Of a DNA stretch of 64,000 nucleotides, positions 29,152 to 39,046 are shown in pieces. Position numbers and translations under genes: made by a program. This DNA comes from Stenotrophomonas maltophilia R551-3 (GTDB lineage Bacteria; Pseudomonadota; Gammaproteobacteria; Xanthomonadales; Xanthomonadaceae): contig NC_011071.1 of NCBI RefSeq assembly GCF_000020665.1, forward strand, positions 672,501-736,500. The letters are read 5' to 3'. The notes below the pieces were generated by a model. That model did not search any database, was not told where the DNA came from, and saw only the letters and a program-made list of their open reading frames with translations. The stretch's first letter is position 1. Every line of letters begins with the position of its first letter.

Positions 29152-29510
29152 GGCGGAGCCGGCCAGACAGTCGCGTCATCCCTTCGGGGGTGCCGAGGAA
29201 AGTCCGGGCTCCATAGGGCAAGGTGCCAGGTAACGCCTGGGCGGCGCAAGCCGACGGAAAGTGCAACAGAAAGATACCGCCTACGTCTTCTTCGGAAGGC
29301 CGGTAAGGGTGAAATGGTGCGGTAAGAGCGCACCGCGAGTCTGGCAACAGACCGGCACGGCAAACCCCACCTGGAGCAAGACCAAATAGGGATCCTTTGG
29401 CGCGGCCCGCGTTGGATCCGGGTAGGTTGCTTGAGCGTTGCGGTGACGTAACGCCTAGAGGAATGACTGTCCACGACAGAACCCGGCTTATCGGCCGGCT
29501 CCGCCTCCTT
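29152..29510 (+). ncRNA. rnpB: RNase P RNA (bacterial class A)
   Basis: The 5' GGCGGAGCCGGCC (29152-29164) pairs perfectly over 13 bases with GGCCGGCTCCGCC (29493-29505) to form P1. Conserved cores are present: GAGGAAAGTCCGGGCTCC, the CAACAGAAAGATA block, GGTAAGGGTGAAATGGTGCG, CAAACCCC and, near the 3' end, AGAGGAATGACTGTCC with ACAGAACCCGGCTTA. It is the catalytic RNA that matures tRNA 5' ends. It is flanked on both sides by SMAG dimers. Confidence 0.98.
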
Positions 29511-29535
29511 CTTCCATATGCGTGAACCGCGCATC

Positions 29536-29612
29536 GGTAGTGCCGGCCGCTGGTCGGCAGCGTCACGATGCCTGCAGGGCGGACAGAGTGCCGGCCAGCG
29601 GCCGGCACTACC
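29536..29612. repeat. SMAG dimer after rnpB
   Basis: GGTAGTGCCGGCCGCTGGTCGG at 29536 and an inverted GCCGGCCAGCGGCCGGCAC ending CTACC at 29612, with CAGC/CAGG spacer. Confidence 0.8.
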
Positions 29613-29629
29613 TCGACGCCGCGTGTTCC

Positions 29630-30109
29630 TCAACCCGGCGTGCGGTACTGCCCGGCGGAGATGAACTGCGAGAAGCGCTCGCACCACACCACGACCGTGG
29701 TGTAGTCGTCCACGTTGACGTCATCGGGTACATCGACCAGGAAGCGGTTGAAGGTCTTCACCTCGCCGATGCGCCGGGCCTGTGCCTTGATCTTCAGGAA
29801 GTCGGCCTTGTTGTCGACGAAGTCGCGGACCAGGTACACCTTGTAATCCGGGCCCGGCCCCATCTTGCCGTCGAAGGCGACCTGGCGCGGGCTGACGCTG
29901 ACTTTGCCTTCCGCCCAATGCACTGCATCGCTGCCCTTGAGGTCGCGGCGAAAGGTGGTGCGGTAGGGGGCATCAGTCATGGCGGCCTGCACCTGTGCGA
30001 CCGGCGGGTCATCGGGGGCAATCAGGATCGGCAGGAAGTACACGCCCAAGCCGAAGCCAAGGCCGAGGGTGAGCAGGTGGGTGACGATCAGGATGAGGAT
30101 GCGGCGCAT
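29630..30109 (-). CDS. DM13-domain membrane-anchored protein
   Basis: The 159-residue product has an N-terminal signal anchor (MRRILILIVTHLLTLGLGFG) followed by a periplasmic DM13-like domain: LKGSDAVHWAEGKVSVSPRQ, FDGKMGPGPDYKVYLV and DDYTTVVVWCERFSQFISAGQYR (single Cys near the end, as in DM13). DM13 is a predicted redox/haem-like domain; no biochemical role is established for bacterial stand-alone forms. GGAGG is 4 bases before the ATG. A TATAAA on the minus strand at 30186-30191 could be its -10 box. Confidence 0.8.
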   Translation of the reverse strand: MRRILILIVTHLLTLGLGFGLGVYFLPILIAPDDPPVAQVQAAMTDAPYRTTFRRDLKGSDAVHWAEGKVSVSPRQVAFDGKMGPGPDYKVYLVRDFVDNKADFLKIKAQARRIGEVKTFNRFLVDVPDDVNVDDYTTVVVWCERFSQFISAGQYRTPG

Positions 30110-30348
30110 GGGGCCTCCATGGGGGTTGCGGTCGATCGCGCGGCGGGGTGCCGGGCGCCACCACCCTGGGAGGTCAGGGGCGACATTTATAGACACAGTG
30201 CCGATTGCGAAAAGGGCACAGTGGGCGGACTGCGACGCCGGAGCCCCTGTGGCGTGGGCGGATCGCGGTCGCGGTTGGAAGCTGAATGACGTTTCGAGCC
30301 CGTTGCGATGACGACTGCCGTCGCGTGGATCGCGACAACGCGATGCCC
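30110..30348. other. Upstream region of the DM13 gene
   Basis: No coding sequence supported. It holds a candidate minus-strand -10 (TATAAA, 30186-30191) and an otherwise plain GC-rich leader. Confidence 0.4.
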
Positions 30349-30463
30349 GGTAGTGCCGGCCGCCGGCCGGCAGCTTCATGGCGCATCCAAAGATCCAGAG
30401 GTTGCCGGCCAGCGGCCGGCACTACCCTGCTGGAAAGGAATTCCCGCCAGCGGCCGGCACGAC
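30349..30463. repeat. SMAG dimer plus half unit
   Basis: GGTAGTGCCGGCCGCCGGCC at 30349 pairs with an inverted unit ending CACTACC at 30426. A further GCCAGCGGCCGGCACGAC half-unit lies at 30446-30463, just past the stop of the NRDE gene. Confidence 0.8.
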
Positions 30464-30467
30464 CCGG

Positions 30468-31220
30468 TCAGAAAATGACGTGACTCTGTCCGTTGGCTGC
30501 GCCCTGTGGGCCGAAGCGGCGCTCGTGGATCTCGCCATGGCCGTCGGCGTCGATCAGCAGTACGGTGCTGGCACGGGTGCCGTAGTCGTCGCCGCGGATG
30601 AAGGCCGGGCTCAGCCAGCGCTCGCGTTCCAGGCCGATGCCGGTGTCGGGCAGGTCGCTGTCGGCAGGGCGGTGTTCGTCGGCCAGCGCGGCCCAGAGCG
30701 GGGCCAGCTCGTCGTCGCCGGACTGCAGCCACGCCGACAGCGCGGCCATCAGCCGCCGGGTCTTCGGCCAGGGCGCGTCCAGCGCACCGTTGGACATGCC
30801 ATGCACGCCCGGGCCCAGGCTCTGCCGCTCGGCGGGGTGGTTGCCCAGGAACTCCAGGCTGTGGCCGTCGGCCAGCAACAGGTTGAACGGCGCGTAGGCG
30901 CCGGCCACCGTTCCCAATCGGTCGATATGCACGGCGGCCGGGTCGCGGCCGCGCAGGAAGTCGGCCACCAGCGCGCCCCGTGAAGGACCGGTCTGGGCGG
31001 CCAGCGGATCACGCACATTGGTGACCACCGCCATCCGGCCCGAGGCGCCGACGCCGGCCCAGCCGCCGCCGGAGCGCAGGTCGCGTCCGCCGATGACGGA
31101 GGTCTCATCTTGCCAGGCGGCCAGCGCCGCCGTGGGACGGGCGTGGAACTCATCACGGTTGCCGGTCATCACCAGCCGCCAGCGCGGGTGGTGCATCCAG
31201 CCGAGAGCGAGCAGGCACAT
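30468..31220 (-). CDS. NRDE-family (TANGO2-like) protein
   Basis: The 250-residue product begins MCLLALGWMHHPRWRLVMTGNRDEFHARPT, with the defining Asn-Arg-Asp-Glu and the Cys2 that becomes N-terminal. IGGRDLRSGGGWAGV and ISNGALDAPWPK-like segments follow (here MSNGALDAPWPKTRRL). The family resembles Ntn-type folds; eukaryotic TANGO2 is linked to haem and lipid homeostasis, but the bacterial role is unknown. It is divergent from mraZ with a 320-base gap. Confidence 0.85.
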   Translation of the reverse strand: MCLLALGWMHHPRWRLVMTGNRDEFHARPTAALAAWQDETSVIGGRDLRSGGGWAGVGASGRMAVVTNVRDPLAAQTGPSRGALVADFLRGRDPAAVHIDRLGTVAGAYAPFNLLLADGHSLEFLGNHPAERQSLGPGVHGMSNGALDAPWPKTRRLMAALSAWLQSGDDELAPLWAALADEHRPADSDLPDTGIGLERERWLSPAFIRGDDYGTRASTVLLIDADGHGEIHERRFGPQGAANGQSHVIF

Positions 31221-31435
31221 GGCCTCATTGTGCACGGTTTGCGCAGTCTGGCGCCGCTTCCGACCCGTTTTGGATGAATGCGCGGCCGATGTTTCACGCG
31301 CCGTCCACAGCCCTGAACTTCCGTTCAATCTCAAAAAATGAGACGGATCAGCAACTTGTGGATAAGCCTTGAACAATTCTCTAAAGGTTGTTGCAAGCCA
31401 TTGATGCGGCTGGCGATTTCCCCGCTGAAAAGTTG

Positions 31436-31463
31436 TTGACAACCTTCGGCCCGCTGCTAAGGT
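31436..31463 (+). promoter_or_regulatory. Candidate promoter of the mraZ-dcw operon
   Basis: TTGACA (31436-31441), a 16-base spacer and TAAGGT (31458-31463) with an upstream TG (extended -10). It lies about 80 bases before mraZ, immediately upstream of the GGG repeats. Confidence 0.55.
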
Positions 31464-31497
31464 GGGCATCAGAGGGAAATCCGGGTGTTTTGTGGGT
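31463..31497 (+). promoter_or_regulatory. Probable MraZ-binding repeats
   Basis: GGG triplets at 31464, 31474, 31483 and 31494 (TGGGC, AGGGA, CGGGT, TGGGT), spaced 9-11 bases, the pattern of the TGGGN-N5 direct repeats through which MraZ represses its own operon. They overlap the expected transcription start. Confidence 0.65.
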
Positions 31498-31543
31498 TTT
31501 CGTGGTTCAATGTTTCACCGGGCGAAGGATAGGTGCACGCGTC

Positions 31544-31990
31544 GTGTTCCAGGGCGAGACGGCCATCACAGTTGACGATAAAGGGCGCATGGCGGTTCCC
31601 ACCGCTTACCGCGACCTCGTCGCGCGCGCCAGCAACAACCGTCTCGTGCTGACCTACAACCCGTTCGAAGCCGGCTGCCTGTGGCTGTACGCAGAGTCGG
31701 AATGGGAGCGGGTCCGCGACGATGTGATGTCCAAGCCCAACACCCAGCGCGTCGTGCGCCTGTTGCAGCAGAAGCTGGTCGGTTCGGCCGCCCATCTCGA
31801 GCTGGACGGCAACGGTCGCATCAGCATCCCCGCCAGCCACCGCGGTGCGGTGGGCATTGAGAAGAAGGCGGTATTGCTCGGTATGGGCGACAAGTTCGAA
31901 TTGTGGAGCGAGCAGGCGCATCGGGCCCTGATCCAGCAGACGTTGTCTGACGAGGATCTGGGTGATGGGTTGCTCGACCTGAAGTTGTGA
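31544..31990 (+). CDS. mraZ: Transcriptional regulator MraZ
   Basis: The 148-residue product has two AbrB-like SpoVT folds: [22 protein letters not shown] and [20 protein letters not shown], each with the DxxGRxxxP motif. The start is a GTG in GTGTTCCAGGGC, because the family begins (M)FQGE; upstream in-frame codons run through the operator. MraZ forms rings and represses the dcw operon. rsmH follows with a GTGA overlap. Confidence 0.95.
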   Translation: MFQGETAITVDDKGRMAVPTAYRDLVARASNNRLVLTYNPFEAGCLWLYAESEWERVRDDVMSKPNTQRVVRLLQQKLVGSAAHLELDGNGRISIPASHRGAVGIEKKAVLLGMGDKFELWSEQAHRALIQQTLSDEDLGDGLLDLKL

Positions 31991-32973
31991 GCCGGGGTGC
32001 CCGGATGCGCCCAGAAGCGCAGGCCGGTCACCTTCCGGTGTCGCAGTCGCCGGCGGTGCATCTGCCGGTCCTGTACACCCAGGTCCTTGAAGGCCTGAGG
32101 GTGATCGAAAACGGACGTTATCTGGATGGCACGTTCGGTCGTGGCGGTCATGCACGTGGCGTGCTCACCCAGCTCGGTCCCGAGGGGCGCCTGCTGGTCA
32201 TGGACAAGGATCCGGAAGCCATCGCCGTTGCCGAGCGCGATTTCGCGCCGGACCCGCGCGTGTCCATCTTCCGTGGCAGCTTCGCACAGCTGCTGCAGTG
32301 GGATGCGACGGCCGAAGGCCTGGACGGCGTGCTGTTCGACCTGGGCGTGTCGTCGCCGCAGCTGGACGTGGCCGAACGTGGCTTCAGCTTCGGCAAGGAC
32401 GGCCCGCTGGACATGCGCATGGACCCGGACAGCGGTGAAAGTGCAGCGCAGTGGATCAACCGCGTCGAAGACCGCGAGATTGCCGACGTGCTGTGGACCT
32501 ACGGCGAAGAGCGCCAGAGCCGCCGTATCGCCCGTGCCATCGTCGCCCGCCGCGAGAAGCAGCCGTTCTCCCGTACCGCCGAACTGGCCGAGTTGATCGC
32601 CTCGGTGATGCCGCGCGGAAAAGACAAGATCCACCCGGCCACGCGCAGCTTCCAGGCCATCCGCATCCACATCAACCGCGAGCTGGCCGACCTGGAAGCC
32701 GGGCTTGATGCGGCCGTGGAACGGCTCAAGCCCGGCGGCCGCCTGGCGATCATCAGCTTCCACTCGCTGGAAGACCGCATCGTCAAGCAGTACATGAACC
32801 GCCTGGCCAAGGCGCCGCCGGCCAACCGCCGCCTGCCCGAGGCGGAGGTGTTCGTACCGACGCTGGATCTGATCGGCGGTGCCATCAAGGCCACCGACGA
32901 AGAACTGGCGGCCAACCCGCGTGCCCGCAGCGCCGTGCTGCGCGTGGCCCAGAAGCGGGAGGCCGATGCATGA
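31987..32973 (+). CDS. rsmH: 16S rRNA (cytosine(1402)-N4)-methyltransferase
   Basis: The 328-residue product has [28 protein letters not shown] (SAM motif), [26 protein letters not shown] and the C-terminal [13 protein letters not shown]. It methylates N4 of C1402; RsmI (also in this window) adds the 2'-O-methyl to the same nucleotide. The start is GTG in a GTGA overlap with mraZ. ATG at 32005 would give 322 residues. Confidence 0.95.
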   Translation: MSRGARMRPEAQAGHLPVSQSPAVHLPVLYTQVLEGLRVIENGRYLDGTFGRGGHARGVLTQLGPEGRLLVMDKDPEAIAVAERDFAPDPRVSIFRGSFAQLLQWDATAEGLDGVLFDLGVSSPQLDVAERGFSFGKDGPLDMRMDPDSGESAAQWINRVEDREIADVLWTYGEERQSRRIARAIVARREKQPFSRTAELAELIASVMPRGKDKIHPATRSFQAIRIHINRELADLEAGLDAAVERLKPGGRLAIISFHSLEDRIVKQYMNRLAKAPPANRRLPEAEVFVPTLDLIGGAIKATDEELAANPRARSAVLRVAQKREADA

Positions 32974-33233
32974 GCCGGCTGCTGCTGATCATCCTGTTGG
33001 CCTCGACCGTGGCCTCGGCGATCGGCGTCGTGTTCGTGCGTCACCGTCACCGGCAGACGTTCATCGAGCTGTCGCGCGCCGAGCGCAAGCGCGATGACAT
33101 CAATCTGGAATTCGGTCGTCTGCAGCTGGAACAGGCAACGCTGGCCGAAGCCAACCGTGTGGATCGCATCGCCCGCGAGAAGCTCGGCATGAAGTTCCCC
33201 GAGGCCGCCGACATCGTGGTGGTGCGCCCATGA
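32970..33233 (+). CDS. ftsL: Cell division protein FtsL
   Basis: The 87-residue bitopic protein has one transmembrane helix (about 3-23) followed by a periplasmic coiled coil with a heptad pattern ([25 protein letters not shown]) and [11 protein letters not shown] near the end. It forms the FtsQLB divisome subcomplex. Both its start and its stop are 4-base overlaps. Confidence 0.93.
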   Translation: MSRLLLIILLASTVASAIGVVFVRHRHRQTFIELSRAERKRDDINLEFGRLQLEQATLAEANRVDRIAREKLGMKFPEAADIVVVRP

Positions 33234-35074
33234 GCAAGACCGGCCGCAACCGCCCGCGCAACGCCTTCAACCTGCGCCAGCGCCTGCGCTGGGTGGCGTT
33301 GGCGCTCGGCCTGTGTTCGGTGTCGCTGGTGGGCCGTGCGGCCTACGTGCAGATCATCAACAGCGATTTCTACCAGCGCCAGGGCGAGGCCCGCTACCTG
33401 CGCGAGCTGCCGATCAAGACCTCGCGCGGCATGATCACCGACCGCAACGGCGAGCCGTTGGCGGTATCGACCCCGGTCGCCTCGATCTGGGTCAATCCGC
33501 AGGACCTGCTGCGTTCGCCCGAGCGCATCCCTGAGCTGGCCCAGGCAGTCGGCATGTCGGTGGACGAGCTGAGCAGCCGCCTGTCGCAGAAGTCGGACAA
33601 GGAATTCATGTACCTGCGTCGCCGGATCAATCCGGACGAGGCAGAGAAGGTGGTCGCGCTGAAGATTCCAGGCGTGGCCGCGCAGCGCGAGTTCCGTCGC
33701 TTCTACCCGCAGGGTGAGGCGATGGCGCACGTGCTGGGTTTCACCAACATCGACGACCGCGGCCAGGAAGGCCTGGAGTTGGCATTCGACGAATGGCTGC
33801 GTGGCAAGGCCGGCGCCAAGCGGGTGATCCGCAACCGCAAGGGCGAGACCGTCGAGAGCGATCTGCTGCGCGCCGCCGAACCGGGCAAGGACCTGACCCT
33901 CAGCATCGACCGCCGCATCCAGTACCTGGCGTTCAAGGAACTGCGCAACGCGCTGGTGGCCAACAAGGCGGCCGGCGGTTCGATGGTGATCATGGACGTG
34001 ACCACCGGCGAGATCCTGGCCATGGTCAACCTGCCGACCTACAACCCGAATTCGGTGGGTGGCGCGGCCCCGGATACCCGCCGCAACCGCGCGGTGACCG
34101 ACCTGGTCGAGCCGGGTTCGACGATGAAGCCGCTGACCATCGCCACCGCGCTGCAGGCCGGTGCGGTGACCAAGGACACCGTCATCGACACCAATCCGGG
34201 CTACATGCAGGTGGCCCGCTTCACCATCCGCGACGTGCCGCGCAACAACGGCGTGCTGAACGTGACCGGTGTGATCACCCGCAGTTCCAACATCGGTGCG
34301 GCCAAGGTGGCGGCGAAGATGCCGGACCAGGTGTTCTACGACGGCGTGCGCCGCTTCGGCTACGGCTCGGTGCCGCACAGCGGTTTCCCGGGTGAATCCG
34401 GTGGTGTGGTGCGACGCCCTGCGAACTGGGACGGTGCCACCAAGACCACCATGTCCTACGGCTATGGCCTGAACGTGACGCCGCTGCAGATCGCCACCGC
34501 CTATTCGGCGTTGGCCAACGGCGGCAAGCTGATCGCGCCGACCTTCGTCAAAGGCCAGCGCAACGAGGCGCATCAGATCATCGATGAGAGCGTCGCCAGG
34601 CAGGTTGTGGCGATGATGGAAACGGTGGTCACCCAGGGTGGTGCCAAGCAGGCAGCGGTGCTGGGCTACCGCGTGGCCGGCAAGACCGGTACCGCGCGCA
34701 AGACCGGTCCTGGCGGTTACGAGCGCGGCCACTACAACGCGCTGTTTGCCGGCGTGGTGCCGGCCACCAACCCGCGTTTTGCCACCGTCATCGTCATCAA
34801 CGACCCGCAGGCCGGCAAGTTCTACGGTGGCCTGGTATCGGCGCCGGTCTACCACAACGTGATGGAAGGCACCCTGCGCCTGATGGACGTGCCGCTGGAC
34901 GACCTGCAGTCGTGGCTGGCCGCACAGCAGTCCGGCAAGGTCGGCCATTCGGCCTCGATCCTGCCGGCGCCACCGGCCGAGGCCGCGCTGCCGGTCGATG
35001 CCGCCGCTGAATTCGATGCTGCGCTGCCCAGCGCGCATGCCCAGACGCCGCCCGCTACGGGAGGCACGCAATGA
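33230..35074 (+). CDS. ftsI: Peptidoglycan transpeptidase FtsI (PBP3)
   Basis: The 614-residue class B PBP has a short cytosolic N-terminus, a TM helix (about 20-40), a pedestal domain with [18 protein letters not shown], and a transpeptidase domain. Active site: Ser297 in STMK (297-300), SSN (352-354) and KTGT (485-488). It makes septal cross-links with FtsW. The C-terminal tail after about 560 is Ala/Pro-rich and longer than in E. coli. Confidence 0.97.
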   Translation: MSKTGRNRPRNAFNLRQRLRWVALALGLCSVSLVGRAAYVQIINSDFYQRQGEARYLRELPIKTSRGMITDRNGEPLAVSTPVASIWVNPQDLLRSPERIPELAQAVGMSVDELSSRLSQKSDKEFMYLRRRINPDEAEKVVALKIPGVAAQREFRRFYPQGEAMAHVLGFTNIDDRGQEGLELAFDEWLRGKAGAKRVIRNRKGETVESDLLRAAEPGKDLTLSIDRRIQYLAFKELRNALVANKAAGGSMVIMDVTTGEILAMVNLPTYNPNSVGGAAPDTRRNRAVTDLVEPGSTMKPLTIATALQAGAVTKDTVIDTNPGYMQVARFTIRDVPRNNGVLNVTGVITRSSNIGAAKVAAKMPDQVFYDGVRRFGYGSVPHSGFPGESGGVVRRPANWDGATKTTMSYGYGLNVTPLQIATAYSALANGGKLIAPTFVKGQRNEAHQIIDESVARQVVAMMETVVTQGGAKQAAVLGYRVAGKTGTARKTGPGGYERGHYNALFAGVVPATNPRFATVIVINDPQAGKFYGGLVSAPVYHNVMEGTLRLMDVPLDDLQSWLAAQQSGKVGHSASILPAPPAEAALPVDAAAEFDAALPSAHAQTPPATGGTQ

Positions 35075-36579
35075 GTCCTTCGATGTTGCTTTCGCAGTTG
35101 CTTCCGGACGTTGCTCTTGCAGGGCACGACCCCGTTCTGACCGGCCTGGTGCTGGACAGCCGCGCCGTGCGCCCCGGCAATGCCTTCGTCGCCATCGCCG
35201 GTTTCGGCGCGCATGGCCTGGGCTTTGTCGAGCAGGCCCGTGCGGCGGGCGCCGGCGCCATCCTGTTCGAACCGCCGGCACCGGCCGAGCTGCCGGCACC
35301 GGTTGATGCAATCGCCGTGCCGGGCCTGCGCGCGCGCATGGGTGCGATGGCCGACCAGTTCCATGGCGCACCGTCGCGGGCGATGGCGATGGTCGGCGTG
35401 ACCGGCACCAACGGCAAGACCTCCACCGTGCAGCTGCTGGCCCAGGCCTGGCACCTGCTCGGAACGCCCAGTGGCAGTATCGGCACGTTGGGCGCCGGAC
35501 TTTATGGTGCGGTTGAACCGACCGGTTTCACCACGCCGCTGGTGCTGCAGATGCATGCGCTGCTGGCGCAGCTGCGTGACGCCGGCGCGCGCGCGGTGGC
35601 GATGGAAGTCAGCTCGCATGCGCTGGACCAGGGCCGCGTGGATGCGGTGCACTACGACGTGGCGGTGTTCACCAACCTCACCCGCGATCACCTGGACTAC
35701 CACGGCGACATGGCCAGCTACGGCGCGGCCAAGGCGCGGTTGTTCCATCGTCCGGGCCTGAAGGCCGCTGTGATCAATCTTGACGACGCATTCGGTCGCC
35801 AGCTGTTCGCCGGCCTGCCGGCGGGCGTGCAGCCGATCGGCCTGAGCTCGCGCGGTGCCACCGATGCCATCGTGCGCGCCGAGGCGCTGCAACTGGACGG
35901 CCGTGGCATTGCCTTCGAACTGGCCATCGACGGCCAGCGCGCGGCGGTGCAGTCGCCTTTGCTGGGCCGCTTCAATGTGGACAACCTGCTGGCCGTGGCC
36001 GGTACCCTGCATGCGCAGGGCCAGCCGCTGGCGCGCATTGCCGAGGTGCTGTCGGCGCTGCAGCCGATCCGCGGCCGCATGAACCGCCTCGGTGGCGAGG
36101 ATGGCCTGCCGACCGTGGTGGTGGATTACGCCCACACCCCGGACGCACTGGAACAGGCGCTGGACAGCCTGCATGGCCACCTGCAGGGCACGCTGTTCTG
36201 CGTGTTCGGCTGCGGTGGCGAGCGTGATACCGGCAAGCGCCCGCAGATGGCCGCGATCGCCGAGCGCCTGGCCAACCAGGTCATCGTTACCGACGACAAT
36301 CCGCGTGGCGAAGATGGCGACGTGATCGTGGCCGACATCCTGGCCGGATTTACCGATGCCTCCGCCGTGACCGTGCAGCGCAGCCGCGCGCGTGCGATCG
36401 GCCTGGCGGTGAAGCGCGCCAATGCAGGCGACATCATCCTGATTGCCGGCAAGGGCCACGAGCCGTACCAGGAAGTGAATGGCGTGCGCCATGACTTCGA
36501 TGACACCGAAGTGGCTGCGGCTGCACTGGCGGCCAAGGCCGGTGTGCTGGCGGCCCAGGCCGGGGAGGGCATCGCATGA
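35071..36579 (+). CDS. murE: UDP-MurNAc-tripeptide synthetase MurE (meso-DAP adding)
   Basis: The 502-residue product has P-loop [24 protein letters not shown], and DNPR at 409-412, the motif that selects meso-diaminopimelate rather than lysine. Domain order is UDP-MurNAc binding, ATPase, then C-terminal amino-acid-binding domain. ATGA overlaps occur at both ends. Confidence 0.96.
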   Translation: MSPSMLLSQLLPDVALAGHDPVLTGLVLDSRAVRPGNAFVAIAGFGAHGLGFVEQARAAGAGAILFEPPAPAELPAPVDAIAVPGLRARMGAMADQFHGAPSRAMAMVGVTGTNGKTSTVQLLAQAWHLLGTPSGSIGTLGAGLYGAVEPTGFTTPLVLQMHALLAQLRDAGARAVAMEVSSHALDQGRVDAVHYDVAVFTNLTRDHLDYHGDMASYGAAKARLFHRPGLKAAVINLDDAFGRQLFAGLPAGVQPIGLSSRGATDAIVRAEALQLDGRGIAFELAIDGQRAAVQSPLLGRFNVDNLLAVAGTLHAQGQPLARIAEVLSALQPIRGRMNRLGGEDGLPTVVVDYAHTPDALEQALDSLHGHLQGTLFCVFGCGGERDTGKRPQMAAIAERLANQVIVTDDNPRGEDGDVIVADILAGFTDASAVTVQRSRARAIGLAVKRANAGDIILIAGKGHEPYQEVNGVRHDFDDTEVAAAALAAKAGVLAAQAGEGIA

Positions 36580-37970
36580 AGCGCACCCTGCTTTCGCTGA
36601 TCGCACACTGGGCCGGCGGCGAGATCCACGGCGATGACGTCGCCATCGATGCGGTCAGCAATGACACCCGCAATCTCGGCCCGGGCAGCCTGTATGTGGC
36701 GCTGCGCGGCGAGCGTTTCGATGGCCATGACTTTGCCGCCGACGCGCAGGCGCGCGGTGCCAGCGCGCTGCTGGTCGAGCGCCTGCTGCCGATCGAACTG
36801 CCGCAGGTGCTGGTGGCCGACAGCGAACTGGCGCTGGCGAAGATCGCCACCGGCATGCAGCGTGACCGTGATACCGAGGTGTTCGCGATCACCGGCAGCA
36901 ACGGCAAGACCAGCGTGAAGAGCCTGCTGCTGTCGATCCTGCAGCAGGTGGCCCGTCATGCGCACAAGGTGGTCTACGCCAACCCGGGCAACCGCAACAA
37001 CGAGATCGGCCTGCCGCTGGCGGTGATCGATGCCCCGGAAGATGCCGACTACGCTGTCTACGAGATGGGCGCGGGCAAGCCGGGTGACATCGCCTACCTG
37101 ACCGATATCGCCCGCCCGCGTTATGCGCTGGTCAACAACATCGCCCCGGCACACCTGGAGCGGATGGGCAGCCTGCTCGGCGTCGCCGTCACCAAGGGCG
37201 CGATCTATGCCGCGCTGCCCGCCGATGGTGTAGCCGTGATCAACGTCGACGATGCCTACGGCCGCTGGTTCGAACAGCATTTCGTCGGCACCCCGGCGCG
37301 CTGCCGCGTACTGCGCTATGGGCTGGAGCACACCGCCGATGTCACCGCGCGTGATATCCGCGCCGGTGCGCAGGGCAGCCAGTTCACCCTGGTGTCGCCG
37401 ATGGGCGAAGCCCGCGTGGTGCTGGGTCTGCCGGGCCGCCACAACGTCAGCAACGCGCTGGCCGCGGCCAGCCTGGCACTGGCCGCCGGTATCGAGCTGG
37501 CGCTGGTCGCAGCCGGCCTGGCCGATGCGCAGCCGGTGCCGGGCCGTCAGATCGCGCATCAGCTGCACAACGGTGCGGTGCTGGTGGACGACAGCTACAA
37601 CGCCAACCCGGGTTCGCTGGCTGCGGCCATCGATGCCCTGGCGGCGGCTCCGGAAGAAGGCTGGCTGGTGCTTGGCGACATGCGCGAGCTGGGCCCGGAT
37701 GCCGAAGCGCTGCATGCGCAGGCCGGCCTGCGCGCCCGCGCGGCTGGCCTGAAGCGCCTGTATGCGCTGGGTCCGCTCAGCGCCGCTGCCGCCACCGCCT
37801 TCGGCGAAGGCGGCCGTCATTTCGCCACCCATGACGCGCTGTCGCAGGCGCTGAAGGACGAGCTGCACGCTGGCGTGCGCTGCCTGGTCAAGGGTTCCCG
37901 TGGCAGCGCCATGGACACGATTGTCAAAGCGCTGCTGGCGCAAGGAGAGGAATCCCCGCATGTTGTATGA
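36576..37970 (+). CDS. murF: UDP-MurNAc-pentapeptide synthetase MurF
   Basis: The 464-residue product has [23 protein letters not shown]-loop [34 protein letters not shown] and [10 protein letters not shown]. It adds D-Ala-D-Ala to the UDP-MurNAc-tripeptide. Its end overlaps the mraY start by 11 bases. Confidence 0.96.
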   Translation: MKRTLLSLIAHWAGGEIHGDDVAIDAVSNDTRNLGPGSLYVALRGERFDGHDFAADAQARGASALLVERLLPIELPQVLVADSELALAKIATGMQRDRDTEVFAITGSNGKTSVKSLLLSILQQVARHAHKVVYANPGNRNNEIGLPLAVIDAPEDADYAVYEMGAGKPGDIAYLTDIARPRYALVNNIAPAHLERMGSLLGVAVTKGAIYAALPADGVAVINVDDAYGRWFEQHFVGTPARCRVLRYGLEHTADVTARDIRAGAQGSQFTLVSPMGEARVVLGLPGRHNVSNALAAASLALAAGIELALVAAGLADAQPVPGRQIAHQLHNGAVLVDDSYNANPGSLAAAIDALAAAPEEGWLVLGDMRELGPDAEALHAQAGLRARAAGLKRLYALGPLSAAAATAFGEGGRHFATHDALSQALKDELHAGVRCLVKGSRGSAMDTIVKALLAQGEESPHVV

Positions 37971-39045
37971 ACTGGCTCGATGGTTGCAGCAGTTGGAGAG
38001 CCTGTTCGGGCTGTTCAACTACCAGACGTTCCGCGCCATCCTTGCCGCGTTGACGGCCCTGTTCCTGTCGCTGTGGCTCGGCCCGGCGATGATCCGCAAG
38101 CTTGCCCAGTTCAAGGGCGGCCAGCCGATCCGCAAGGACGGTCCGCAGACCCATTTCTCCAAGGCCGGTACGCCGACCATGGGCGGTTCGCTGATCCTGC
38201 TCACCATCACCCTGTCGGTGCTGATGTGGGCCGACCTGCGTAACCGCTACGTGTGGCTGGTGCTGGCGGTCATGCTGTGCTTCGGCGCCATCGGCTGGTA
38301 CGACGACTGGATCAAGATCGTCCGCCGCGACCCGAACGGCCTGAAGTCGCGCTGGAAGTACCTGCTGCAGTCGATCTTCGGCCTGGCCGCTGGTCTGTTC
38401 CTGTTCTATACGGCCGATGTGCCGGCGGCGCTGACCTTCTATATCCCGATGTTCAAGTCGGTGGCGCTGCCGCTGGCCGGCATCGGCTTCGTGACCATCG
38501 CCTACTTCTGGATCGTCGGCTTCTCCAACGCGGTGAACCTGACCGACGGCCTGGACGGCCTGGCGATCATGCCGACGGTGCTGGTGGCCTGCGCGCTGGG
38601 CGTGTTCGCCTATGCCTCGGGCAACGTGGTGTTCGCCAACTACCTGCAGATCCCGCAGATCCCGGGCGCCGGTGAGCTGGTCATCATCTGCGCGGCCATC
38701 GCTGGCGCAGGCCTGGGCTTCCTGTGGTTCAACACCTATCCGGCGATGGTGTTCATGGGCGACATCGGCGCACTGGCGCTGGGTGCGGTGCTGGGCACGA
38801 TCGCGGTGATCACCCGCCAGGAGCTGGTGCTGGTGATCATGGGCGGCGTGTTCGTCATCGAAACGCTGTCGGTGATGATCCAGGTCGCCTCGTTCAAGCT
38901 GACCGGCAAGCGCGTGTTCCGCATGGCGCCGATCCATCACCACTTCGAACTGAAGGGCTGGCCCGAGCCGCGCGTGATCGTGCGCTTCTGGATCATCTCC
39001 GTCGTGCTCGTGCTGATCGGCCTGGCCACGTTGAAGGTGCGCTGA
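37960..39045 (+). CDS. mraY: Phospho-MurNAc-pentapeptide translocase MraY
   Basis: The 361-residue polytopic protein has about ten TM helices. Family motifs: GxPxMGG loop ([13 protein letters not shown]), GWYDDWIK with the DD pair, [31 protein letters not shown] and the C-terminal [14 protein letters not shown]. It forms lipid I. AAGGAGAGG lies 6-8 bases before the ATG, inside murF. Confidence 0.97.
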   Translation: MLYELARWLQQLESLFGLFNYQTFRAILAALTALFLSLWLGPAMIRKLAQFKGGQPIRKDGPQTHFSKAGTPTMGGSLILLTITLSVLMWADLRNRYVWLVLAVMLCFGAIGWYDDWIKIVRRDPNGLKSRWKYLLQSIFGLAAGLFLFYTADVPAALTFYIPMFKSVALPLAGIGFVTIAYFWIVGFSNAVNLTDGLDGLAIMPTVLVACALGVFAYASGNVVFANYLQIPQIPGAGELVIICAAIAGAGLGFLWFNTYPAMVFMGDIGALALGAVLGTIAVITRQELVLVIMGGVFVIETLSVMIQVASFKLTGKRVFRMAPIHHHFELKGWPEPRVIVRFWIISVVLVLIGLATLKVR

Positions 39046-39046
39046 G

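Noticed and set aside
32763..35371. Long minus-strand frames opposite the dcw genes
   Set aside because: Compositional shadows of ftsL-ftsI-murE; the plus-strand genes contain every catalytic motif.
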